Under the pieces are notes generated by a model. The model was not told the DNA's origin. It did no database searches and saw only the letters and a list, made by a program, of their open reading frames with translations. A DNA stretch of 64,000 nucleotides from Talaromyces rugulosus (taxonomy: Eukaryota > Ascomycota > Eurotiomycetes > Eurotiales > Trichocomaceae), in assembly GCF_013368755.1 (NCBI RefSeq), contig NC_049561.1, positions 5,518,001 through 5,582,000 of the forward strand. The letters are read 5' to 3'. Shown in pieces: positions 1 to 9,520 of the stretch. The translations under genes were made by a program, and so were the position numbers. Positions within the stretch are counted from its first letter, which is position 1. Each line of letters opens with the position of its first letter.

Positions 1-854
1 TACGAGGTCCTTTGTCGATGATTTTCTCTCTCCCCATGCCATTCTCAATTGCCTGCAACGTATCTAGCAGTTCTATTGGACCGAGGGTTGTCTCAACCTT
101 GAGATGGTCAGTCTATTTCTTCAATCCGAAAACAAAATTTGTAACACACCTCGCATGCGCCATTGAGGAAAAGGTCCTGATCGAGAACGTACATTGGCGA
201 CGTCTGAAAGAGTGAACTCGTTCTTTTGACCCTGATGCCGAATCTCTCCATTTCAAGACATGCTCGTTCAATCATCGCTATCCGGTCGCCCTGGTTGCTT
301 CCTAGGGCTATATAAGCCTTGTGGACATGCTTCCCGGAGGAGGAATGAGTCGTCTCTTCAGCCTGAGTGGCGAGCGTTCTGGTTAAAGGAAGAACCATCC
401 TTGTTTTTCTGGATGAAATTCCAGCTGAGAAACTGGTAGCACCAGTCGATGCGTTAATGACTGGGGTGAGTTGGTGGCGTCTATGGTTCCCTGCTCAGAA
501 TCACCGTCAATAGATGCGGGACGTATTGCCACGCGTGGCGTTGGCAAATATACATATTATTCAAACAAAAAAATTTGAACATCGCATAGGATAATAGCCG
601 TGTTTGGGAAATCGTACATGTATGAAGGCTATTGACATGATTAGAATTCACTATATAAAATGGTCTTGAGATTGATAAGATATATATATGTACCTTTTGC
701 GATGAGATTTTCCGAATGTCGCCGGATGCTCTGCACCAGCAAAATAGAGTCGAGGCGCAAGAGTTATCCTTGATACGCAAATCTCGAAATTACTGGCTCT
801 TCGTCCAGCTATCCAACCGCTATTCGAGCAGACACTGGCAACCCTGGCCGCCAT
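1..854 (-). CDS. FOL1: Folate synthesis enzyme, HPPK(-DHPS) type, N-terminal part, runs off left edge
   Basis: 6-hydroxymethyl-dihydropterin pyrophosphokinase (HPPK), in fungi normally fused to dihydropteroate synthase, making the folate precursor dihydropteroate. Exons read as 854-694, 480-150 and 97 to beyond base 1, with introns 693-481 (gtacat..catag) and 149-98 (gtgtgt..caag); frames join without a stop. The HPPK start is clear: AYIALGSNQGDR, then an E-R-A-C-L-E-M helix, SSLFQTSPMY and FLNGACEVETTLGPIELLD. The first about 110 residues are Arg/Ser/Ala-rich and lack acidic clusters (MAARVASVCSNSGWIAGRR), as expected of a mitochondrial presequence. I see no dihydroneopterin aldolase domain before HPPK, unlike yeast Fol1; in filamentous ascomycetes that activity may be a separate gene (inference). 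DHPS would lie beyond the window. HPPK identity is sure; exon 1 and its start are a hand-built model that fits in phase. Confidence 0.85.
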
Positions 855-1384
855 GCTTCGACATCTGCAGCTTTTTTCTTGGGCAATGGTGATTGGCTCT
901 GGCGAGAGCGGACGCACCAGGTTACATGCATTATGTAAGAAATGCCTCACGTGACATATACGGTTTACTAATCACGGCAATACGCTGTAAACAATGCCCG
1001 TGTATGTGTATTTTTGCACATGTCAACAGACAACAGACATATTCAAGAAGCACAAAACCACTCGCCTGCATAACAAAGTTAGTATTCAGTCTCCTCCCGA
1101 GTGGGCCAGTGTTCTTCTGCGCTCTGACTTTTATTATTATGTAGAATTTTCCAATGCGACCGTCTTTGCAGTGACTAAGCTAAACCTTCCCCAGTTTTAC
1201 CCCACAGCGTCAAACTTGCCGAGGCTTTTGCTACGGAAACACCTCGGTCGTTTATCTGTTCTTAAATGCCTGCTTCCACTGCAACCTGGTGATCGATCCT
1301 TTCGTCTGTCATATCCTTCACTATTCAACACCGACCTTACACTTAATACCTCTCTTTCAAGTTTCTTGAAGTCTCATATTCATC
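855..1384. promoter_or_regulatory. Divergent promoter between folate gene and nitronate monooxygenase
   Basis: About 530 bp between two divergent start codons. It holds the palindrome TCACGTGA at 947-954, 93 bp upstream of the folate start. Pyrimidine-rich stretches and CTTCACTATTCAACACC-like leader sequence precede the ATG at 1385, as is usual for fungal transcription starts. Several short reading frames here have no family resemblance. No further elements are assigned. Confidence 0.5.
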
Positions 1385-2643
1385 ATGGCTTCACCACGTG
1401 AGTTTTTCTGCCTTCACCGCTTCCAGAAAGCGACAGACCATGCTAACAACGAACTCGTGATCCAGAGCAACTTCGTACTCCTATTACGGATCTCTTGAAG
1501 ATCAACCACCCCGTTCTCCTCGCCGGTATGAACGTGGCTGCTGGCCCCAAGCTGGCTGCCGCTGTCACGAACGCTGGTGGCCTCGGTGTCATCGGTGGCG
1601 TTGGTTACACCCCAGAAATGCTCAAGGACCAGATTGCCGAACTCAAGAGCTTTCTGAACGATAAGAACGCCCCATTCGGTGTGGACTTGCTCCTTCCTCA
1701 AGTTGGTGGAAATGCGCGAAAGACCAAGTATGCTCCATTCGCAGCGCTTAAAAAACTAGTTTTCAGAGACTGATTTGTTTTTTTTTTCTTTTTTTTACAG
1801 CCATGATTACACCCACGGAAAGCTCGATGCGCTCGTTGATATTATTATTGAAAGTGGCGCCAGACTGTTTGTCTGCGCTGTCGGTGTTCCTCCTCGCGCC
1901 GTTGTGGAGAAGCTTCACAAGAACGGTGTCCTCTACATGAACATGATCGGACACCCCAAGCACGTCAAGAAGTGCCTCGACCTTGGTGCCGATATTATCT
2001 GCGCCCAAGGTGGTGAGGGTGGTGGCCACACTGGTGATGTCCCGACCACCGTCCTGATCCCTACCGTTGCCAAGTTGGTCCAGGGCCATAAGAGCCCGCT
2101 CACTGGCCAACCCGTGCAGGTCATTGCTGCCGGTGGTCTCTTCAACGGCCAGTCTGTTGCTGCTGCTCTCATGCTCGGTGCTTCCGCCGTGTGGATTGGA
2201 ACACGCTTCATCCTGTGTGACGAGGCTGGTGCCCCTGAAGCTCACAAGGAAGCCGTTCAGACTGCTGGCTTTGACGATAATGTCCGCACTATCATCTTCA
2301 CTGTACGTTGACGTCCTTTTTAAACTAATGTATATACTAATACTCTTTTTAGGGTCGTCCCATGCGTGTGCGCAACAACGCATATATCCAAAACTGGGAA
2401 GAGAACCGATCCCAGGAAATCAAGGATCTCACAGCCAAGGGTGTTGTTCCCGTGGAGCACGACTTTGAGAACCTTCCCGACGATGTTGATGACGACACTC
2501 TTGACAACGCTCGTCCATACCTGATGGGCAAGGTCTCCGCTGTTGTCAATGAAAAGAAGTCGGCCAAGGCCATCGTGGACGAGCTGGTGTCTGACGGTGT
2601 TGCATGGTTGCAGAAGGGTAACAAATTGATCGCCAAGTTGTAG
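1385..2643 (+). CDS. Nitronate monooxygenase (2-nitropropane dioxygenase family)
   Basis: FMN-dependent TIM-barrel enzyme that oxidises alkyl nitronates to carbonyl compounds and nitrite. Four exons, 1385-1397, 1466-1727, 1801-2302 and 2353-2643, give 355 residues, the usual length. The 13-bp first exon (MASP) is supported by donor gtgagt, branch TGCTAAC at 1441 and in-phase joining to QQLRTPITDLLKINHPV. Family signatures are HPVLLAGMNVAAGP near the N-terminus, AGGLGVIGG, ICAQGGEGGGHTGD (phosphate/FMN loop), VIAAGGLFNGQSVAAALMLGA and VWIGTRFILCDEA. Intron 2 has a long T tract before its acceptor. It shares a divergent promoter with the folate gene; there is no sign of shared function. The protein has no signal peptide or membrane segment and is probably cytosolic. 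Confidence 0.93.
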
Positions 2644-3191
2644 ATAAAATATTTGCTGTGTTTATAATTACCATGTGAATATTACTTTTATATTATTGTT
2701 ATTCTGAAACACGAAACCCCGGTAGAATAGCTTAGCGATGATTTTGATTGTTTGTTCGAGTCGACCGAGAATCGCTGTCCTACGGATCGAAGTAAAAAAC
2801 TTCAAGTAATTCCTTAAAATCACCACTTATTCGAAGCAAGTTGGTTGAAAATTGAAAAGGTTGAATGTTGATTGTATTTTTTGTTGTTACCGCGGACATT
2901 CAAATAACATGCCACACAAAACGAACCGAGTTCCCAATCCATAAAAGAATCCGCACTTTTCTCATGACACCGATAAATTTATTTAATAAAAAAAAACAAA
3001 TGGGAAACACCACCCGAGCTCATAACTCTTGCCACCAGCCCTGCGGGATCCAAACTCGTCGGATGCGGATATAAGACCATAGATCACGGAATCAAATTTC
3101 ACTTTGTTTGCTTTTTTAGTTGACTGAGCGAGTTGCGGTGGACGCAGGGGCCGTTTATTCGGATGTTTTGCTGGATTATTGGGCGTTGCAT
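2644..3191. other. Gene-free gap (convergent 3' regions)
   Basis: AT-rich stretch between the stop codons of nitronate monooxygenase and ribosomal protein S29. It contains an A-rich run (about 2984-2998) and no convincing reading frame or RNA gene. It presumably holds the 3' UTRs of both genes. Confidence 0.6.
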
Positions 3192-3625
3192 CTATCGGTA
3201 CTTGATGAAGCCAATGTCTGTGGACTTTTCACGGAAGCACTGCGCGATACCAGTCAATATTCATGTTGTTTTATGCGAATTGAAGAGGAAAACCAACCTG
3301 ACGGCAGACCAAGAGACCGTACTTGCGGATAAGACCGGCCTTGTGAGCGCAGACACGGCTAAGAAAAAGAGCATGTTAGCGAATGTTTCGTCAAATTCTT
3401 AAGTCCATTTGCCCCATTGAATTCTCCTTCCTTCTCTTTTCGTGAAAACACGTGTATTTTTTTCCAAGCCAGTAATCCAGAATTCCCCAGCGAAAGTTGT
3501 TTTCCCAGATATACTCCTCCAGACGAATGGCGGATTGAAATTAAACAAAAAGACATCTCTTACCATTGACGGCTGCCCTTGCCGTATGTGCGGGGGCGGC
3601 TGTACCAAACGGAGTCGTGCGACAT
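3192..3625 (-). CDS. rps29: 40S ribosomal protein S29 (uS14)
   Basis: Small-subunit ribosomal protein of the uS14 family, a zinc-binding protein in the 40S head. Three exons, 3625-3564, 3358-3298 and 3239-3192, encode 56 residues, exactly the eukaryotic S29 length. The N-terminus MSHDSVWYSRPRTYGKGSRQ and the segment GLIRKYGLLVCRQCFRE are diagnostic. The four zinc cysteines sit as CRVC and, 15 residues on, CRQC. The C-terminus DIGFIKYR matches the family. Introns are 3563-3359 (205 bp) and 3297-3240 (58 bp); the first donor is gtaaga, and both acceptors follow pyrimidine-rich stretches. All exons are about 50-60 bp, so simple ORF scanning misses the gene. TCACGTGG lies about 200 bp upstream at 3828-3835. 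Confidence 0.96.
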
Positions 3626-3827
3626 CTTGACGACGTGGATTTGCAGAGGTGGTGAGTCTGCGTTGAGGTTTGGCGAGGTGGTGCTGGTGGTTGAAAGGGG
3701 GGTCGACAAGGGAGTTGGCTGCGTGGACTTGGTATCCAAAGATCAAACTTGTGTGCCCTTCGGTGGTCGGAGGCTTGGCGCCGGATTCGCGGTTTAGCGA
3801 GACTTGGCTATTTTGGGTCAAGCGCTA

Positions 3828-3835
3828 TCACGTGG
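3828..3835. promoter_or_regulatory. CACGTG-type promoter element upstream of S29
   Basis: TCACGTGG, about 200 bp before the S29 start codon; a second TCACGTGT lies at 3969-3976. The core CACGTG is the binding site of basic helix-loop-helix factors (Cbf1/SREBP/USF class). Function here is inferred from position only. Confidence 0.4.
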
Positions 3836-4221
3836 TTAGTTTTGGGATTATGTAAGAGGAAAGGGCCGAACCCTAGGATTAGCTATTTTCGGATACTTTT
3901 GTTGAGCCCCATTTTTATCGTCTCGGATCCGCTTTTATTGTCGCATCCAACATTGAAGCTATTAACTATCACGTGTGTGTCAACTGCTTTTTTGCATAGC
4001 GATACATCAATTGATGTGGAGAGAAATTTTGATGCCAGAGCTGTTACGAATTACCCGTGATCGTTATCAATTAATCAATTGTCATCAATATCATCTTCTA
4101 TAAATATATAAGACGTTTGAGCATTTAAACACTATAAAGCATAGCTAGAGAGACTCCAAGGTAATACATCAAGTAGCAGTGATACCCTAGAAGTCTCATT
4201 TTAGATCATATCGTACATGCA

Positions 4222-4637
4222 ATGCTGCAGGAATTGTCCAGTAATATAACAAACTTTCGATGTGTCTCATTTCAAGGAACATCAAGACTGCCAAGGGCTA
4301 TTTTTGTCAGGCCATACCGCATAATACAACCAGCAACACCTCCTCTTTGGAGAGCCTACGACGATGGATCAGGTGAGGCATTCACCCGCCTCTTCAGTTG
4401 AATCCATCATTTCTGATTCTGTCTCGAATCTATCTGGGTTCAGTCTTTTTGCCTATCGAGTTCCCAGGGTATTTTGAGTTTATTCGAGACTGACTGATAA
4501 TGCATGCCACAGTGGAGTATATAGCATATACTGGGAAAGAAGAACGTCCTACTAATTTTAAGGTCGAAGAATCGCAACAGCATCAAGATGACACGGAGCT
4601 TCTCGTTGGACTATCAAAAATTATCAGTCCGCTGTGA
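4222..4637 (+). CDS. Possible small spliced gene, 91 residues, unknown
   Basis: Not recognised. An ATG at 4222 opens an uninterrupted frame to a canonical donor (GATCAG|gtgagg, 4373). A second frame follows the acceptor ccacag at 4512 and runs 4513-4637 to TGA; the two join in phase (GTG) to give 91 residues. The translation looks protein-like: MLQELSSNITNFRCVSFQGT, LPRAIFVRPYRIIQPATPPL, then VEYIAYTGKEERPTNFK and a Gln/Asp-rich helix ending in LVGLSKIISPL. The 140-bp intron is longer than its neighbours'. The alternative is a chance pair of open frames or a gene fragment; a downstream CTACTAATTTTAAG at about 4549-4562 could also be used as a splice acceptor. No domain is identified. Confidence 0.35.
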
Positions 4638-6463
4638 AGGAGAGGGGCCTATTCCTGCGACTGGTAAAGTTCGGGCAGAAGTAGGGTATGCTATGCGGGT
4701 AAACATCCGGTGCAGGGACTGGCTTATTAGATTGGCTGGAAACTAACAGCAGCGGGGACTGCGTGCAGGTATATGACCCTACTAATTGCGGAAGGAAGTG
4801 AAGTACTTACTATACTCGGCATTGTTTAGAGCAGGAAAATGATTTGTTGCCTGCATATCTACAATTGGACAATTGGCCACATCCCGCTCTAGTCAACTCG
4901 TGCATGCTACATATTGATAAAGTGGTGCATATGTAGACAAGCCCTCTAGAAACATTTGAACAAAGTCTCAGACCTATACGCTCATTGTTTCGATATTTTG
5001 TTCTTTCCTTTCGGGAAATATTGACAGACGATCTTATTAGATGGCGTCTGATGTAGTCGCTGTCGTGTACTCTCTCTCTCTCTCTCGGAGCCGGCCGCTC
5101 TAGAGTCAACATGCATTCGGAGTATCTCGGTCTCATACATGCAAGAAGTTTAAGCGAGTTCATTTTTGAGGCATGATGCATATGATGGCGTCGATCTAAT
5201 TTTATAATGTTTGAAGTATAGTACTAGGATTATTCAAATGTTACCAAATAGTATCAGCGGACCCTGGATACAGAGATGAGCCCATCCCCAGAAGGGGCAC
5301 AGCGAAGATCATATACCATGTAGATCCAAGTTCGGAACATGCATTAACCAAGGCACAAAATATGCGGGTCTACTCCGTATATCCCATCTGTTATTACCCC
5401 GGAGTCCAGACTATTGGAAAGCGCCGGTGGGAGCTTTTCGTCGGGGGGCTCCGTTCTCCAGTGCTCGTCAGGGTCCGCCCCGGGTCAGTGATTGGCGAAT
5501 CAGCTGTGATGTGTTCGAGATCTGATCGATCTTATCGATTGAGATCAGAGATATTTGGAATACTCTATATGTAGTTGCTAATTTTACAAAACATAGTCGA
5601 TCGCGTGGACGAGACTTTATTAATCAACATTATTGACTTGCCGAGGCAAGGTAGTAAGTAATTACCCGAAACGGCAATGCTATGTATAGTGTCCCAAAAA
5701 GGAAATTTGCGCTGGACGGCTCAGGGCTCAGGGCTGGGGATCACGTGCCGCGGAGGACAAAACACTCAAACAACCGTGTACACACAGTTCGGAGTCTCCG
5801 TAGTTAGTTAATAATGATATACCATAAGAGATTACTTGAAACGAACGGCATTGGTTCCGAGAGTGGATGCATTGACCACCGCCACCACACTAGCGTCGGG
5901 ATTTATAGCAGGAAAGTCCAGAAGGCTGGGAGAACATGATATTCACATATCGCATGGCATCGCATAGCTGGCAAGTTGGTAAGTATTGTTATTCATATTG
6001 ATCTTGAATACTATCGTATCGGTTCAGGGGCGGGAGCGGCCGATGCGATTCATGGCCGTTGTTATCTCCCAAACAGGGACTGCAGCTTCTGATTTGGGCC
6101 TGCTTATCAGTGCCCCACCGCATATGTATCCGTGATTGGCTGGATCGTGCTGCCCACGCGAGCAGACCCCACCGGCGATGTCACGTCTCACGCCAACCAG
6201 ATCGCGCCTGCTGATAGGGAACTTCCTTCCTCGTGGGGCGCTGTAGATATCGGATGAAATTTCTTGTGCGCGCATGCTCTTATTATTATAAGGCGCGTCC
6301 TGTCCGGCGACTCCATCATTTCAACCTCCATCCAGGAAGGCCAATTGTCGGCAGCATGCGCCTTGGTTTTGAATAAACCCCCCCCCCCCCCCCCCCCCCC
6401 AGTCTTGAATCACTGCTTCGTTTTGCGACCGGATTCTGCTTTTTTAAATTGACCTTCGCCACC
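4638..6463. other. Gene-poor intergenic DNA with a C23 tract
   Basis: No reading frame here has coding character. It includes a CT dinucleotide run near 5072-5085, TCACGTGC at 5741-5748 and a pure run of 23 C at 6378-6400 just upstream of the permease start. The last few hundred bases are the permease promoter and leader; the start context gccaccATGG at 6464 is ideal. Confidence 0.5.
6378..6400. repeat. Homopolymer C23 tract
   Basis: Twenty-three consecutive C on the plus strand, ending 63 bp before the permease ATG. It probably lies in the 5' leader or core promoter. Such tracts are length-unstable and also a common site of assembly error. Confidence 0.95.
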
Positions 6464-8131
6464 ATGGTTAGTAGCGATGGTCTCGACGTGGAGAAGCACG
6501 CCGGCGTGACCAACACTCTCTACGAAGACAACACTGGAGCTGTCGCGGGCGAGAGCTTCGAGTATGGCGATTCTGTCTATGCCAAGCTGCAGCGTTTCGC
6601 TGGAAAGCTGCATGTCGAGCAGCGAGGTATCGAGCGCGTGCCCGACGATGAGCGGACCGACACTTCGTATTTGAACGTTGGCAGTATGGTGCGTTGTGCA
6701 TTTCTTTTTCTTTTTGTTGGACCAATTGGATGCTAACGGCTTGCAGTGGTTCTCTGCCAACATGGTCGTCGCCTCCTTCGCAATTGGTGTCCTCGGACAA
6801 TCGCTCTTCTTTGTCGGTTTCGTCGACGGTATCTTGACGGTCCTGTTCTTCAACTTCCTGGGTGCCTCGACCGTCTGTTTTTTCTCCATCTTCGGTGCCC
6901 AATTTGGTCTTCGTCAAATGGTCGTTTCTCGCTTCTGGTTCGGCTGGTGGGGGGTGAAACTGAGTATGACCACATGCCTATACCATGGGTTGAAGACAAC
7001 GCGCTGACGCTGATTTTTTTTCAAGTTGCAATTTTCAATATCCTAGCTTGTATTGGCTGGTCGTCTGCCAACATGATCGTCGGTGCCCAATTGCTTAGCG
7101 CAGTCAATACCGATGTCCCCGGATATGCCGGTATTATCATCATTTCGCTCTGCACCATGGCGGTTACATTCTTTGGTTACAAGGTTGTGCATACGTATGA
7201 GCTTTGGAGCGGCATTCCGACTTTCATCGTCTTCTTGATCGTGTTGGGCGTGTTTGCTCACTCTGGCGCCTTTATGAACGTCCCCATGGGTGTCGGTACC
7301 TCCGAACTGGGTGGTATTCTTTCTTTTGGATCAACGGTATATGGCTTTGCCACTGGTTGGACCAGCTACGCTGCCGACTATACCGTTTACCAACCTTCGA
7401 ACCGCAGCCGGACCAAGATTTTCTTCTCTACTATGCTTGGTCTGATCTTTCCTCTGCTCTTCTGTGAGATGCTTGGTGTTGCCATAATGACTGCTACCAC
7501 GATCAACGGCGGTGTCAACAAGTACGCGGATGGCTATGCAGCCTCTGGAAACGGTGGTCTCTTGGGGGCTGTCCTCTTTGACCCTCTCGGTGGGTTTGGA
7601 AAGTTCTGCGTCGTCATCTTGGCATTGTCGATCATTGCGAACAACTGTCCCAATATCTACTCGGTTTCGCTTACTCTCTTGGTCCTGGCGCGTTGGACTC
7701 GCAAAGTGCCCCGTTTCGTCTACACTATCATCGCCACCGGTGTCTCAATTGCCATCGCCATCCCTGGTTACAGCCACTTTGAGACGGTACTGGAGAATTT
7801 CATGAACTTTATTGGGTACTGGCTGGCCATCTACGAAGGAATCGCGCTCACCGACCACTTTGTGTTCAAGCGAGGTTTCAGTGGTTACAAGGCCGAAAAC
7901 TATGACCGGCGGGACCTCTTGCCCCCCGGAATTGCTGCTATTTTCGCATTCTGCTGTGGCATTGCCGGCATGATTACGGGAATGAGCCAGACATGGTTCG
8001 TTGGGCCAATCGCCCTTCACGCCGGCGAGGCTCCCTTTGGCGGCGATGTTGGCTTCGAATTAGCCTTTGCCTTTGCCGCCACGAGCTATCTCATTACTCG
8101 CCCGATTGAGATGAAGATTTTTGGTCGGTGA
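6464..8131 (+). CDS. Purine-cytosine permease, NCS1 family (Fcy-like)
   Basis: Plasma-membrane proton symporter of the nucleobase-cation-symport-1 family, Fcy2/FcyB type, importing cytosine and purines. Exons 6464-6688, 6747-6963 and 7026-8131 give 515 residues, typical of the family. The N-terminus is hydrophilic; after it come about 12 hydrophobic segments. Family landmarks are WFSANMVVASFAIGVLGQ (TM1), the VSRFWFGWWGVKL loop, NILACIGWSSANMIVGAQL (TM3), FATGWTSYAADYTVYQP (a substrate-binding region of Fcy transporters) and ALSIIANNCPNIYSVSLT. Intron 1 has branch TGCTAAC at 6731. The codon at 6963-7027 is split and restores Ile. Which nucleobase is carried cannot be told from sequence alone; cytosine/purine is the best call over uracil or allantoin. 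Confidence 0.93.
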
Positions 8132-8328
8132 TTGATTTAGAGGGACTGGGTATATAAAGGAATATATGGGGTGTATTTTGTATTTACTAGCATTTGTAAT
8201 AAGAGATTAATTTATGTCTACAAGCCATTCTCCAGAATAATAATACTGAAACATAAAAAGACGATTGCATTGTATGGTTATTTTATACCTTTTTCTTCAG
8301 GCTTCAAATCTATTATCTATAGACATAA

Positions 8329-8336
8329 TCACGTGA
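8329..8336. promoter_or_regulatory. TCACGTGA palindrome in eIF3g promoter
   Basis: A perfect TCACGTGA palindrome 132 bp upstream of the eIF3g start, in the 336-bp gap after the permease stop codon. The same motif occurs in other core promoters of this window. Confidence 0.45.
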
Positions 8337-8467
8337 CACTCGCTAGGTCGCGTCCGCCACAGCTCGGGTCCGCGCCACTCGGGCTATCAGCAAGAAATCC
8401 ACAACGCCTCCGCAGACTTCGAGAAATTTGATCCCGATACGGAGACAGACCACAACACCACAGCAAG

Positions 8468-9520
8468 ATGTCGAAACTAGAAAAGTGAGTTTACTTTTGA
8501 AAATAGCACCAGCCGCAAAATCTAATGAATATATCTAGCCGCGCCGACTGGGCCGACGACGAGGAGTTTGACGACCCCTCCGCGCTCCCCGCACAGCAAG
8601 TGACGACCAACAAGGACGGCACCAAGACGATTGTCTCCTACCGATTCAACGACGATGGCAAAAAAGTCAAAGTGACGCGACGGATCCGCACGACAGTGGT
8701 CAAGGAGCACGTCAACCCGGCCGTGGCCGACCGACGATCATGGGCGAAATTCGGACTCGAAAAGGGCCATGTCCCAGGGCCTTCGTTTGACACGACCTCT
8801 GTGGGAGAGAACATCATCTTCCGACCGAGCGTGAACTGGAAGACACATGCCAAGGAGGCCGAGAAGGAAGGCGAAAAGGGTGGTATTAAGGATCAGCTCA
8901 AGGATAAGAAAGTCAAGTGCCGTATCTGTCAGGGAGAGCATTTCACAGCCCGTTGTCCGTTCAAGGATACCATGGCCCCCGTCGACGAGCCGACAGGTGC
9001 CGGTGCGGGCTTGGATGATGAAGAGCCTTCGGCTGGCGGTCTGGCGAATATTGGTGGTAGTTACGTTCCTCCTCATCTGCGCAAGGGCACTGCTGCTGCC
9101 GCGGTGGCTGCTTCTGGTGGTAGCGGTAGCAAGTACGAGCGGGATGATTTGGCCACGCTTAGGGTTACGAATGTGAGTCCTCTCTTTTTTTCTCGCTCTC
9201 TGTGCGTGTGTGTCTAACAAGTTTAGGTTTCCGAGCTGGCTGAGGAGCAGGAACTCCGAGACCTCTTTGAACGGTTTGGCCGCGTTACTCGAGTCTTCCT
9301 TGCCCGCGATAGGGAGACACAGAGAGCCAAGGGATTTGCATTTATCAGCTTTGCCGACCGCAGCGATGCTGCTAGTGCGTGCGAGAAAGTGGACGGATGT
9401 AAGTTTCCTTTTTTTTTTCTTTTTTTCCCGATCGAAACAGAAAGAGAGTATGCTAATTTCACTGCAGTTGGTTACCGCCATCTTATCCTTCGCGTCGAGT
9501 TTGCCAAGCGAGCTACTTAG
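8468..9520 (+). CDS. tif35: Translation initiation factor eIF3 subunit G
   Basis: RNA-binding subunit of the eIF3 complex that promotes 40S scanning and reinitiation in the cytoplasm. Exons 8468-8484, 8539-9172, 9227-9398 and 9468-9520 give 291 residues. The N-terminal half has [11 protein letters not shown], the conserved [20 protein letters not shown] block and [11 protein letters not shown] zinc-knuckle-like [13 protein letters not shown] follows at about residue 150. The C-terminal RRM shows RNP2 (LRVTNV) and RNP1 (KGFAFISF) and ends [13 protein letters not shown]. The 17-bp first exon (MSKLEN) was placed from the gtgagt donor and atctag acceptor and matches the usual eIF3g N-terminus. 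Confidence 0.95.

Noticed and set aside
1763..2383. 206-codon minus-strand frame across nitronate monooxygenase
   Set aside because: Antisense of conserved exons, spanning an intron; no motif.
3399..3821. 140-codon minus-strand frame over S29
   Set aside because: Reads through S29 intron 1 in another frame; the spliced S29 product explains the region.
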